Assembly: GCF_006716315.1 (NCBI RefSeq)
Contig: NZ_VFOV01000001.1
Coordinates: 974,501-1,038,500, forward strand
Source: Nocardioides albertanoniae
GTDB lineage: Bacteria; Actinomycetota; Actinomycetes; Propionibacteriales; Nocardioidaceae
DNA: 64,000 bases
Direction of reading: 5' to 3'
This document shows, in pieces, positions 17,178 to 25,042 of this stretch. Each line of letters starts with the position of its first letter. The stretch's first letter is position 1. Below the pieces are notes generated by a model. That model did not search any database and had not been told where the DNA came from. It saw nothing but the letters and a program-made list of their open reading frames with translations. The position numbers and the translations under genes were made by a program.

Positions 17178-17777
17178 TTATGGAGCCAGGGTCTCCATCT
17201 CGGCCGCGATGTTGGCCCGGGCGGCGGCCTCCCAGCTGATCCTCGCGTAGGGGGTCGAGAAGAGCGACTCCTTCTCCAGCAGGCCCTCCAGGACCTGGGC
17301 GCGGCCGACGCGGAACTCCTCGTCGGAGAGGTAGCCGTACTCCTCACGGACGGTCGCCGCGTATTCGCCGTAGCGCTCCTTCGGGGACGCCAGGATCGCC
17401 AGGTCGGCGTCGGAGAGCACGCGCCCACCGAGGTCGTGCGGTTCGGGGTCATGGGTCTCGGTCAAGCGCACCAGGCGGGCGATCTCGGCCACCACGTCCG
17501 CGTCCAGGTGGTCGCGCAGGGCCTCCTCGGCCCACGTCGCCGAGCGCTCCTCGGCATCGCGCTCGCCGTCGTAGACGGCGTCGTGGAAGAACGCCGCGAG
17601 CGTGACCGTCAGCGGGTCGAAACGCTCACCCTCCTCCCGCAGCTCCTCGATCCGCTCCAGCACCTCGGCGAGGTGACGGCTGTCGTGATAGCGGCGAGTC
17701 GGCTCGGCGTAGGCCGCCAAGATGTCGCCGAGAAGGTCGGCTGCCTCAGGCAGCGGCCAATGTTGAGGGAGATCCAT
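17178..17777 (-). CDS. HD-superfamily metal-dependent hydrolase
   Basis: RRYHDSRHLAEVLERI and AAFFHDAVYDG give the histidines and HD pair of a predicted metal-dependent HD phosphohydrolase, and GRVLSDADLAIL supplies the last aspartate. The substrate is not known. The family is ~200 residues, as here. The ATG at 17777 is 8 bp after a TACGGT -10-like box, so the mRNA may be leaderless. An upstream open extension of 17 codons was rejected. Confidence 0.82.
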   Translation of the reverse strand: MDLPQHWPLPEAADLLGDILAAYAEPTRRYHDSRHLAEVLERIEELREEGERFDPLTVTLAAFFHDAVYDGERDAEERSATWAEEALRDHLDADVVAEIARLVRLTETHDPEPHDLGGRVLSDADLAILASPKERYGEYAATVREEYGYLSDEEFRVGRAQVLEGLLEKESLFSTPYARISWEAAARANIAAEMETLAP

Positions 17778-17837
17778 GGGCTGAAACCGTAGGGCATGCC
17801 TGGCGAAATCGCCTTCTTCGGCAGGCATGCCCCAGCC

Positions 17838-19034
17838 TCACGCGTTGTAGGCGCGCACCCACTTCGTGTGCGGGTCGGCGGTGATCTTCTCCAGCGTCGT
17901 CGGAGGTACGTCGGTGACGTCGGTGACCACGAAGCCGGTCTCGCCGCTCGTGGCCAGATACTGGCCGGTCACGTTGAGCCCCTCGGCGGCGAGCAGGTTG
18001 TTGAGCTCGGCGAGCACGCCGGGCACGCTGTCGTGGAGCAGCGCGAGCCGCGATCCCTCCGTCAGCGGCGGCGGCTGGACGGCCGGCAGGTTGACCGAGA
18101 GCGCGGTTGACCCGGCGTGAACGAAGTCACGCAGCTTGCCGGAGACGAACCAGCCGATCTCCTCCTGGGCCTCCTGCGTCGAGCCGCCCACGTGCGGGGT
18201 CAGGATGACGTTGTCGAGCCCCAGCAGCGGCGACTCGAACGGGTCGCCCTGCGCCTTGGGCTCGGTCGGGAAGACGTCGAGGGCGGCGCCGGCGATGTGG
18301 CCGGACTCGATGTGCCTGCGCAGCGCGTCGTTGTCGACCAGGAAGCCTCGCGCCGCGTTGATGAACATCGAGCGCGGCTTCATCTTCGCGAACTGCTCCT
18401 CGCCGAACATCCCGAGGTTGCCGGGGCGGCCGTCGATGTGGATCGAGACCACGTCGGCCTGCTCGAGAAGCTCGTCGAGCGAATTCATCCGGCGGGCGTT
18501 GCCGTGGGCGAGCCGGTCGGCGATGTCGTAGAAGATGACGTAGAAGCCCAGCGCCTCGGCGACGTTGGACAGCTGGGTGCCGATGTTGCCGTAGCCGATG
18601 ATGCCCAGCGTGCGGCCGCGCACCTCGTGGGAGCCCTTCGCCGACTTGTCCCAGACGCCGGCGTGCATCTTCTCGGTCTTCTCGGGAAGACGGCGGGCGA
18701 GGCTGATGATGTAGCCGAGGACCAGCTCCACCACCGACCGGGTGTTGGAGTAGGGGGCGTTGAAGACGGCCACGCCGTGCTCGGCCGCCGAGGTCAGGTC
18801 GACCTGGTTGGTGCCGATGCAGAAGCAGCCGATCGCCTTGAGGTCGGTGGCCGCCTCGAGCACGCGCGGGGTGATGTGGGTGTTGGAACGGATGCCCAGC
18901 AGGGTCACGCCCGGCAGGGACTCCACGAGCTCGTCCTCGGAGAGGGACTTGCTGCGCAGTTCGACCTCGAAGCCAGCCTTCTCGAGGTTCTCGACAGCGA
19001 CGGGATGGATGTTCTCCAGGAGCAGCGCCTTCAT
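17838..19034 (-). CDS. serA: D-3-phosphoglycerate dehydrogenase
   Basis: It catalyses the first step of serine synthesis, oxidation of 3-phosphoglycerate with NAD. The NAD-binding motif GYGNIG, the substrate-binding loop GIRSNTHIT, and catalytic R/E/H positions in NAARGFLVDNDAL and LTPHVGGSTQEAQEEIG are visible. A C-terminal ACT-type regulatory domain (~325-398) follows. At 398 residues it is the shorter, E. coli-like class, not the ~530-residue form common in Actinobacteria, so a second serA may exist elsewhere. TACCCT lies 6 bp before the ATG, suggesting a leaderless start. Confidence 0.92.
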   Translation of the reverse strand: MKALLLENIHPVAVENLEKAGFEVELRSKSLSEDELVESLPGVTLLGIRSNTHITPRVLEAATDLKAIGCFCIGTNQVDLTSAAEHGVAVFNAPYSNTRSVVELVLGYIISLARRLPEKTEKMHAGVWDKSAKGSHEVRGRTLGIIGYGNIGTQLSNVAEALGFYVIFYDIADRLAHGNARRMNSLDELLEQADVVSIHIDGRPGNLGMFGEEQFAKMKPRSMFINAARGFLVDNDALRRHIESGHIAGAALDVFPTEPKAQGDPFESPLLGLDNVILTPHVGGSTQEAQEEIGWFVSGKLRDFVHAGSTALSVNLPAVQPPPLTEGSRLALLHDSVPGVLAELNNLLAAEGLNVTGQYLATSGETGFVVTDVTDVPPTTLEKITADPHTKWVRAYNA

Positions 19035-19108
19035 GGCTCAAGGGTAGGCCGTCTGCGTACGTGTCAGGAATCTTCGCCGCAGGCCGGACAGCTGCCGGCG
19101 CACCCGCC

Positions 19109-19990
19109 TCAGGACCAGTAGACGACGACCCCGTCGCCGATGTGGACCTGGTCGTAGAGCGAGGTGATGGCGGCATGGTTGCGTACGTTCACGCAGCCGT
19201 GGGAGGCGCCGTTGTAGCCGTTGGCGGCGAAGTCGGGGGAGTAGTGGACCGCCTGGCCGCCGGAGAAGAACATCGCGAACGGCATCGAGGTCTTGTAGAT
19301 GGTGGAGACGTGGTCGCGGCTCTTGGCGAAGATCGAGAACTGGCCCTCGCGGGTGGGCAGCTCCTGGGAGCCGAAGCGCACCTCGACGCTCATCTGCACC
19401 GTGCCGCCGATGACCCAGCGCAGCATCGAGGTGGACTTGTCGATGCACAGCACCCGGCCGCTCAGGCAGCGCGGATCGAGCTTGGCGGCGGCCACCGGCG
19501 GCGGCGCGTTGGTCAGCTCGGCCTCTGTCGGTTCGCGGGTCATCGCGTGGAGCCGGTCGAGCGTGGTCTGGTCGACGAAGCCGGTGACCGCGATGCCGCG
19601 CTTGGCCTGGAACCCGCTCACCGCCTCGGTCGTCACGTTGCCGTAGAACCCGGTCACGCCGGCGTTGAACCAGCCGATCTGCTTCAGGCGCGCCTGCAGG
19701 TCGCGTACGTTGTCGCCGCTCGCGCCGTTGCCGAACAGCCGCGGGCCCGAGGTCGGTGACGGCTTGGGCTTCGGTTTGGGCTTCGGCTTCGCGCTCGGTG
19801 AGGTCGACGGGCTGGTCGAGGAGGCGGCCGCCGGTGAGGTGTTCGCCTCGGGCGCCGTCTGCGCTGCCGGGTCGGTGCCGCATGCCACGGACATGCCTGC
19901 CAGGAGGGTGAGGAGCGCCCCGACGGCCATGCCCCGCTCGATGGTTCTCCCCTTGAACGTGCCCTGCTCGATCATTCCCCGCTTGATCAT
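19109..19990 (-). CDS. L,D-transpeptidase lipoprotein with peptidoglycan-binding domain
   Basis: A lipobox-like signal (LLTLLAGMSVAC) is followed by a Ser/Pro/Lys-rich spacer with a KPKPKPKP run, a peptidoglycan-binding type 1 domain (GDNVRDLQARLKQIGWFNAG), and a YkuD catalytic domain with HYSPDFAANGYNGASHGCVN, where the SHGCVN cysteine is the nucleophile. It should act outside the membrane making 3-3 crosslinks or attaching proteins to peptidoglycan. Several in-frame ATGs (19990, 19975, 19930) are possible; 19990 has GGA ahead. The Gly-Met-Ile repeat at the start suggests the real start could be later. Confidence 0.87.
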   Translation of the reverse strand: MIKRGMIEQGTFKGRTIERGMAVGALLTLLAGMSVACGTDPAAQTAPEANTSPAAASSTSPSTSPSAKPKPKPKPKPSPTSGPRLFGNGASGDNVRDLQARLKQIGWFNAGVTGFYGNVTTEAVSGFQAKRGIAVTGFVDQTTLDRLHAMTREPTEAELTNAPPPVAAAKLDPRCLSGRVLCIDKSTSMLRWVIGGTVQMSVEVRFGSQELPTREGQFSIFAKSRDHVSTIYKTSMPFAMFFSGGQAVHYSPDFAANGYNGASHGCVNVRNHAAITSLYDQVHIGDGVVVYWS

Positions 19991-20125
19991 TCCGCGCCTC
20001 GCTCCGGACTCTGGGCCTTCAATTAGATCGGGCCGACGACACCTTGATGTCCGAACCGGGGTCATCGGTTGCATACCTGCCCGAAACGTCTCGGTCAGTG
20101 GGACGTTCGCTCGCGAGACGGGCTC

Positions 20126-20770
20126 TCAGCGACGGGCTGGGCCGAGGCGGCTGAACCAGCGGCGCACGGTGCGCTCGACGCGGTGGCGGGCGGTGTTGCA
20201 CGCGACCAGCGGGAGAGCCACGCCGATCTTGGTGGCGTCGGCCAGCTCCCGCAGCAGGATCTCGGCGGCCACGCGGGTGTCGTCGCCGGCGTCGTGGGCC
20301 TTCAGCTGCTCGACCGTGTAGTAGGCCGCGATGGTGGCCAACGACTTGTCGGCGACCTCGAGGGCGAGCACCTTCGCCAGCCGCATCGTGCACAGCCAGT
20401 CGAGCACCTCGAGGCGTACGCCGGCGCGATCCGACTCCACGGACACGAATGCCCAGTCGAAGGCGGCGTTGTGGGCCACGAAGACCCGGCCTCGGAGATG
20501 GTGGGCGATCGTGGCGGCGACCTCCTGGTAGGAGGGGGCCTCGGCGAGGTGGGCGCTGGTCAGGCCGTGCACCTCGACCGGGCCGGGGTCGACCCCGGCG
20601 CCCGGGTTGACCAGCGTCTCCCACACCGACTCGGTGACGCCGTCGGCGGAGATCTGGCGGATCGCCACCTGGATCACCCGGTCACGGTAGGGGTCGAGCC
20701 CGGTCGTCTCGACGTCGAGGACCGCGTAGCCCCGCGCTCGGCTCTGTCGGCGCACCTCGGTCCTGGTCAC
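20126..20770 (-). CDS. DnaQ-like DEDDh 3'-5' exonuclease
   Basis: The exonuclease motifs are clear: DVETTG (Exo I), HNAAFDW (Exo II), and AHDAGDDTRVAAEIL (Exo III, with the H and D of the DEDDh type). It resembles the epsilon subunit of DNA polymerase III or related proofreading nucleases, but is separate from any polymerase gene. The GTG at 20770 gives MTRTEVRRQ and lies 7 bp after TAGCGT, a leaderless layout. A GTG at 20800 (MSVLTDSV) is the alternative and would place the box inside the gene. Confidence 0.82.
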   Translation of the reverse strand: MTRTEVRRQSRARGYAVLDVETTGLDPYRDRVIQVAIRQISADGVTESVWETLVNPGAGVDPGPVEVHGLTSAHLAEAPSYQEVAATIAHHLRGRVFVAHNAAFDWAFVSVESDRAGVRLEVLDWLCTMRLAKVLALEVADKSLATIAAYYTVEQLKAHDAGDDTRVAAEILLRELADATKIGVALPLVACNTARHRVERTVRRWFSRLGPARR

Positions 20771-20825
20771 GATGCTGACGCTATCGGTGAGCACCGACAC
20801 TCTCGCCGGCCCGCCACGCCGGCGG

Positions 20826-21236
20826 TCAGATCGTGAGGGCGACGATCCCTGCGACGACGAGCACGAGCACCACCATCAGCAGCACGAACCCGAGCACCCC
20901 GGGCCGACGCTGCTTCTCGTGACCGATCGCGCCCTTGTTGAACCCGGTCATCGGCGCGGCGTAGAAGACCGGCACGGTCTGGCCCTCGGCGACGTCGCAG
21001 GTGAGCGACGCCTTCCCGAACTTCCAGGTCCACTGGGCGTACATGTCGATCTTCCAGGATCCGGGCGGCACCGGGAAGACGTTGCGGCCGTACTTCGTCG
21101 GCATCTGGTGCCCGTTGAGGAGCACTGTCGGCACGATCATGTTCGAGGTCATGGCGCTGCCCTGGATGGTCACGTCGATCCATCCCACGGGCTGCGGTCC
21201 GGGCACTGGCTGGCCCGGCTGCTCCGGCATCGTCAT
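20826..21236 (-). CDS. Hypothetical protein with C-terminal membrane helix
   Basis: The 136-residue protein has a soluble N-terminal part with IDVTIQGSAMTSNMIVPTVL and VPPGSWKIDMYAQWTWKFGK, then one hydrophobic tail helix (VLGFVLLMVVLVLVVAGIVA). It looks like a tail-anchored protein or one with a beta-sandwich domain, but no family is recognised. It is transcribed in the direction of the exonuclease gene and is likely independent. Confidence 0.65.
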   Translation of the reverse strand: MTMPEQPGQPVPGPQPVGWIDVTIQGSAMTSNMIVPTVLLNGHQMPTKYGRNVFPVPPGSWKIDMYAQWTWKFGKASLTCDVAEGQTVPVFYAAPMTGFNKGAIGHEKQRRPGVLGFVLLMVVLVLVVAGIVALTI

Positions 21237-21272
21237 GGGGCGATCATGCCCGATCGCGATCGGAGGCCGCGA

Positions 21273-21569
21273 TCAGGTGTCGACGCTGCCGCCCGCGCGC
21301 CAGTAACGGCCGCCCTCACGCATCATGAACCCCTCCTCGTAGAGGTAGCGGCGCAGCGCGGCGTAGTCGTCGTGGAACCGTCCCAGGATCTCGTTGACCT
21401 CGCGCTCGGGATAGACCTGGCCAGGTTCGAAGGCCTGGGCTAGCTGGTTGAGCACCACGAGCTTCTTCACGTGCTTCGAGGGGATGGTGAGCAGGCGCCC
21501 GTCCTTGCCGAAGAACCGTCTCAGCGTCTCGGCGTCGTCGGGTCGGGGCTGCCAGGTCGCGCGGGTCAC
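21273..21569 (-). CDS. DUF2087-domain small protein
   Basis: The 98-residue product contains RFFGKDGRLLTIPSKHVKKL and VNEILGRFHDDYAALRRYLY, then EGFMMREGGRYWR, which match DUF2087, found alone or at the end of regulators. It likely binds nucleic acid or protein, but this is unproven. The GTG start overlaps the stop of the TIGR01777 gene (GTGA), so the two form an operon. Confidence 0.8.
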   Translation of the reverse strand: MTRATWQPRPDDAETLRRFFGKDGRLLTIPSKHVKKLVVLNQLAQAFEPGQVYPEREVNEILGRFHDDYAALRRYLYEEGFMMREGGRYWRAGGSVDT

Positions 21570-22558
21570 CCGCCCATCCTGCTCCTCGTGGACGCGCGGT
21601 GCGACCGGTTTACCCGTCGCCGGACGACGAGGTCGTGGGCCGCCGCCTCCCACTCGGGGAGCTCGAACTCGAAGCCCGCCTCGAGCAGCCGACCCGGCAC
21701 GACGCGGCGGCTCTTGAGGAGCAGCTCGGCGTCCGAGCGCATCGCCCAGGCGCCGATCTCGGCCATCCAGGCGGTCGCCGGCAGCCCGATCGGCATCCCG
21801 GCCTCCTTGCGCAGCACGCGCATCAGGTCGCGCTGGGGCAGCGGCCCCGGCGCCGCCACGTTCACGGGCCCGGAGATGTCGTCGCGCTCGATGAGCAGGT
21901 CACAGGCACGTACGAAGTCGTGCTCGTGGATCCAGGAGACGAACTGGTCGCCGCCGGCGACCGGGCCGCCGAGGCCGAGGCGGGTCATGGTGAGGAGCAC
22001 GTCGAAGACGCCGCCCCGGTCCGGGCTCATCACCATCGCCGAGCGCAGCGCGACCTTGCGGGTCTCCGGAGCCTCCGCCGCGGCCTGCTCGGCCTCCCAC
22101 GCCTTGGCGATGCGGGTCGAGAACTCCCAGTGGGCCGGCACGTCGGGCTCGTCGCCGCCGATGATGCCGGTGGCCTCGTCGTTGGGGGCGTCGAAACGGT
22201 GGGCGTAGACCGTCGCGGTGCTCATCTGCAGCCACGCGCGCGGGGGAGCGCCGGCTCGGGCGATCGCCTCCCCGACGACCCTGGTCGACTCGACGCGCGA
22301 GTCCATCATCTGCTTCAGGTTGGCGTCGGTGTAGCGGCAGCTGACCGTGCGCCCGGCGAGGTTCACCACCGCGTCCGCGCCGTCGATCTCGGCCGCCCAG
22401 GGGCCGAGCGTGCGCCCGTCCCAGGCGAGATGACGTACGCCCTCCTCGAGCTGCTCCGGGTGGCGGGAGAGCACCACGACCTCATGCCCTCGCGCGCTCC
22501 ACGCGCGCCGCAGGATGCCTCCGACCTGGCCCGTTCCACCGGGGATCACGATCTTCAT
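21566..22558 (-). CDS. TIGR01777-family NAD-dependent epimerase/dehydratase-like protein
   Basis: The start MKIVIPGGTGQVGG is the NAD(P)-binding glycine-rich motif of extended SDR proteins. VNLAGRTVSCRYTDANLKQM and the TIGR01777-type tail PGRLLEAGFEF identify the subfamily. The substrate is unknown. The ATG at 22558 is 7 bp after a TATCGT box, so the mRNA is probably leaderless. It is divergent from a membrane gene and TetR; the shared upstream region carries two TetR-type palindromes, so TetR control is likely. Confidence 0.85.
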   Translation of the reverse strand: MKIVIPGGTGQVGGILRRAWSARGHEVVVLSRHPEQLEEGVRHLAWDGRTLGPWAAEIDGADAVVNLAGRTVSCRYTDANLKQMMDSRVESTRVVGEAIARAGAPPRAWLQMSTATVYAHRFDAPNDEATGIIGGDEPDVPAHWEFSTRIAKAWEAEQAAAEAPETRKVALRSAMVMSPDRGGVFDVLLTMTRLGLGGPVAGGDQFVSWIHEHDFVRACDLLIERDDISGPVNVAAPGPLPQRDLMRVLRKEAGMPIGLPATAWMAEIGAWAMRSDAELLLKSRRVVPGRLLEAGFEFELPEWEAAAHDLVVRRRVNRSHRASTRSRMGG

Positions 22559-22565
22559 GGAGCTC

Positions 22566-22628
22566 ACGATAGGCATGTTTGAGCGATCGCTCAATACCGC
22601 GCTATGGTGTTTTTGAGCAATCGCTCAA
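22566..22628. promoter_or_regulatory. Divergent promoter region with two TetR-type operators
   Basis: TTGAGCGATCGCTCAA (22579-22594) is a perfect 16-bp palindrome; TTGAGCAATCGCTCAA (22613-22628) differs by one base. Centre spacing is 34 bp. TATGGT (22603-22608) lies between them and could be the plus-strand -10. TATCGT (22571-22566, minus strand) sits 7 bp before the epimerase ATG. A TetR gene is second in the plus-strand operon. Confidence 0.75.
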
Positions 22629-22648
22629 CGGATGTTCGGGAGGCGTAC

Positions 22649-23257
22649 ATGGCTGGTCGGGTGAGGTCTGTGATGCTGGCCGTCGGACGGGGATGGCTCT
22701 TCGGGATCCTGCTGGGACTCGTGCTCGGCGGTGGGCTCGGCACGTTCGTCGTGCCCGTGGTGGGGACGGTCTTCGGAGGAGTGGCCGGGGTGGTGGTCGG
22801 TGCCCTCGCAGGTCTGCCGGCGGCCGTGCTGGTCGCTCCGGCCGCGCTGCTGGGTCCGTCGGTGTTCGGTGATCGGGTGTGGCCAGGGGCAGTGGCGACC
22901 GGCGCCGCATACCTGCTGGTCACCGAGGTTGTGTTCGCAGGGTCGGACATGTGGGACGGCGATAACTTCGTCTATCTGCTCGTGCTCGTCGTCATCGCCG
23001 GAGCGCTCGGGGTGTGCTTCGGTGGGGTGGTGGTGCGAGGCGTGCGCATCCTGTCCTTGCGTACGCCGCGGGTCGCGGTCTGTGCCAGCCTGGTCGGCGC
23101 TGCGGTGGGTGCCTGGCGGGTCGTGACGCTCGAGGGTCTCGGTGAGCCGGGGCTACTTCTCGGGGTCTCGTTCCTGGGCTGGATCGTCGGCGGCATACTC
23201 GGCTCCGTGCTGATCATCTTCAATCTGCTCGTCACCAAGGAGCCCGCCGCAGAATGA
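22649..23257 (+). CDS. Small integral membrane protein, TetR-controlled
   Basis: The 202-residue protein is very hydrophobic, with about five to six membrane helices rich in Gly and Val. No family is recognised. GGAGG lies 6 bp before the ATG at 22649; the open frame begins earlier but inside the operator. Its stop overlaps the TetR start (ATGA), so the pair is co-transcribed and the TetR protein may control it. Many TetR partners are exporters, but this protein lacks a recognisable transporter motif. Confidence 0.7.
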   Translation: MAGRVRSVMLAVGRGWLFGILLGLVLGGGLGTFVVPVVGTVFGGVAGVVVGALAGLPAAVLVAPAALLGPSVFGDRVWPGAVATGAAYLLVTEVVFAGSDMWDGDNFVYLLVLVVIAGALGVCFGGVVVRGVRILSLRTPRVAVCASLVGAAVGAWRVVTLEGLGEPGLLLGVSFLGWIVGGILGSVLIIFNLLVTKEPAAE

Positions 23258-23877
23258 ACCCCACCAAGGCCAAGCTGATGCTGGCGGTGACCGACCTGCT
23301 CAAGGACGACGGCATCGCCGGGCTCTCGGCGCGGGCGATCGCAGCCCGGGCGGACGTCAACCAGGCCCTGGTCTTCTACCACTTCGGCACGGTGACGGAC
23401 CTGGTCGACCAGGCGTGCCGGGCGGCGACGGACGAGGCCGCGGAGTCCTACCGGGACGAGCTCGCCGAGGTGGCGTCGTTGGGGGAGCTGCTGGAGGTCG
23501 GCCGCAGTCTTCACGAGCGCGAGCGAGCCGCCGGCACCGTCACCCTGATGGCCCAGCTCATGGCCGGTGCCCAGCGCGACCAGACGCTGGCGGAGACCGC
23601 GCGCTACGCGATGGCACGGTGGAACGAGGAGATCGAGACGGCCGTGGCCCGTGCGCTCGACGGTGGCCCGTTCGAGGAGGCGGTGGACGCCTCCGGTCTG
23701 TCCCGGGCGATCAGCTCCGCGTTCGTCGGGCTGCTCCTCTACGACGGCGTCGATCGCCCTGGTGCCGAGGCGGCCTTCGCGTCGCTCGAGCAGCTCGGTG
23801 CGCTGGTGGAGGTCATCGAAGACCTCGGCCCCGCCGCCCGGCTCGTGCTCCGCTCCCGGCTCAAGGGGCGGACCTGA
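23254..23877 (+). CDS. TetR-family transcriptional regulator
   Basis: Residues ~8-52 form the TetR DNA-binding domain (LSARAIAARADVNQALVFYH, then FGTVTDLVDQACRA). The rest is helical and variable, as expected for the ligand-binding part. The likely targets are the two TTGAGC..GCTCAA palindromes at 22579-22628, in the promoter region of its own operon and of the divergent epimerase gene. The ligand is unknown. Confidence 0.92.
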   Translation: MNPTKAKLMLAVTDLLKDDGIAGLSARAIAARADVNQALVFYHFGTVTDLVDQACRAATDEAAESYRDELAEVASLGELLEVGRSLHERERAAGTVTLMAQLMAGAQRDQTLAETARYAMARWNEEIETAVARALDGGPFEEAVDASGLSRAISSAFVGLLLYDGVDRPGAEAAFASLEQLGALVEVIEDLGPAARLVLRSRLKGRT

Positions 23878-23915
23878 GACAGCTGGGCACGGCGGCGGGA
23901 GGCAGACGTTGTCGG

Positions 23916-24212
23916 TCAGAGCAGGGTCAGCGCGACCCGCGCGAGGTCGCCGACCGCCAGGGCCTCGCGGCGACGTACGTCCTTCTTGATCGGTAGCGCA
24001 TAGCCTTCCTGACCTGGGAAGACCGAGGTGCGCCAGGTGGTGGTGCCGATCCTCGCCTCGACCCTCACCGATCCGAAGCCGCGGGGTGGGCCGGTGGCGA
24101 TCGTCGCCTCTCGGATCTCCTCGGTCACCTCGGGTGGAGCGGTCACGAAGATGCGGGCGTCGGTCTCGTCCTTCCACGGCCACAGCTCGGCCTCGAACTC
24201 CCACGTATCCAC
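23916..24212 (-). CDS. DUF1905-family protein
   Basis: The 98-residue protein shows FEAELWPWKDETDARIFVTA and GFGSVRVEARIGTTTWRTSV, then PIKKDVRRREALAVGD, which are hallmarks of DUF1905. Function unknown. The GTG start follows GAGGAGGA. It is divergent from the PPOX gene across a short gap containing TAGCGTA, which can be read as a -10 box in both directions. Confidence 0.82.
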   Translation of the reverse strand: MDTWEFEAELWPWKDETDARIFVTAPPEVTEEIREATIATGPPRGFGSVRVEARIGTTTWRTSVFPGQEGYALPIKKDVRRREALAVGDLARVALTLL

Positions 24213-24235
24213 GGCATTCCTCCTCAGGTGCCCGC

Positions 24236-24242
24236 TAGCGTA
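24236..24242. promoter_or_regulatory. Overlapping divergent -10 boxes
   Basis: TAGCGTA contains TAGCGT on the plus strand, 6 bp before the PPOX ATG, and TACGCT on the minus strand, upstream of the DUF1905 gene's GAGGAGGA. Both fit TANNNT. The plus mRNA would be leaderless and the minus one leadered. Confidence 0.45.
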
Positions 24243-24247
24243 GGCGC

Positions 24248-24691
24248 ATGGCCGACCCTCGCCCTCTCGCCCAGCGGCTCGCCGACACCCGCGCCCGTCT
24301 CGAGAGCGACATCGATCTGTGGATCGCCTCCGCGCACGACGACCAGCCCTGGCTGGTGCCGATCTCGTTCGTGTGGTGGGACGACGAGATCTGGATCGCG
24401 AGCATGGGCGGGGCGCGTACGCAGCGCAACCTCTCCGCGTCCCCGGTCGTGCGCCTGGCGCTCGGCGAGCTGCGTGACGTGGTGATCATCGACGGCCGGG
24501 CCGAGGTCGAGCCGATGGGGCGTACGCCGCAGGCGGTGCTCGAGCGCTACGTGGAGAAGCAGGGTGGGGATCCGAGCGCCTGGGCCGACAGCCTGATCCG
24601 GGTGCGGCCGACGAAGATCCAGGCCTGGCGCGAGTCGAACGAGCTCGACGGACGCCATCTGATGCGCGAGGGCCGCTGGCTCGACGAGTGA
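24248..24691 (+). CDS. Pyridoxamine 5'-phosphate oxidase-family FMN-binding protein
   Basis: The split-barrel flavin-binding fold is suggested by DLWIASAHDDQPWLVPISFV, then VVWWDDEIWIAS-like strands, SPVVRLALGE and the closing VRPTKIQAW. Such proteins bind FMN, F420 or heme and reduce small molecules. The exact cofactor cannot be told. It is probably leaderless, with TAGCGT 6 bp before ATG. Length is 147 residues. Confidence 0.83.
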   Translation: MADPRPLAQRLADTRARLESDIDLWIASAHDDQPWLVPISFVWWDDEIWIASMGGARTQRNLSASPVVRLALGELRDVVIIDGRAEVEPMGRTPQAVLERYVEKQGGDPSAWADSLIRVRPTKIQAWRESNELDGRHLMREGRWLDE

Positions 24692-24777
24692 GGCCTCGGC
24701 CGACCGAGCCATGACTGTCGGTGCTCCCTGCTTTGATGGAGCCGAGGACGACATCCGATCCGGACGGAGGAGATGTC

Positions 24778-25035
24778 ATGACCATCAGCACGACCATCAA
24801 CGAGGAGATCGAACGGCTCGAGGAGGAGTTCACCGAGCCGCCGGAGTGCGAGTGCAGCTGCGGCGACCCGGACAACGATGCGCTGCCTTGTGGCGAGGTG
24901 GCCGCCTACGCCGTGACCGTGCTCTGCCCCGAAGACCGCTGCACCCACACCTACCTGCTGTGCCGGGAGTGCCGCGACCAGTGGGTGCAGAGCTGTCCAC
25001 CGCCCCACCAGATCCGCGTCGCGCCGCTGGGCTGA
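24778..25035 (+). CDS. Small cysteine-rich hypothetical protein
   Basis: The 85-residue protein has a helical acidic N-terminus, then eight cysteines in CECSCGD, LPC, VLCPEDRC, LLCRECRD and SC contexts, which could form a zinc ribbon. No family is recognised. GGAGGAG precedes the ATG. It runs convergent with the XPB gene. Confidence 0.75.
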   Translation: MTISTTINEEIERLEEEFTEPPECECSCGDPDNDALPCGEVAAYAVTVLCPEDRCTHTYLLCRECRDQWVQSCPPPHQIRVAPLG

Positions 25036-25042
25036 GGTGAGC

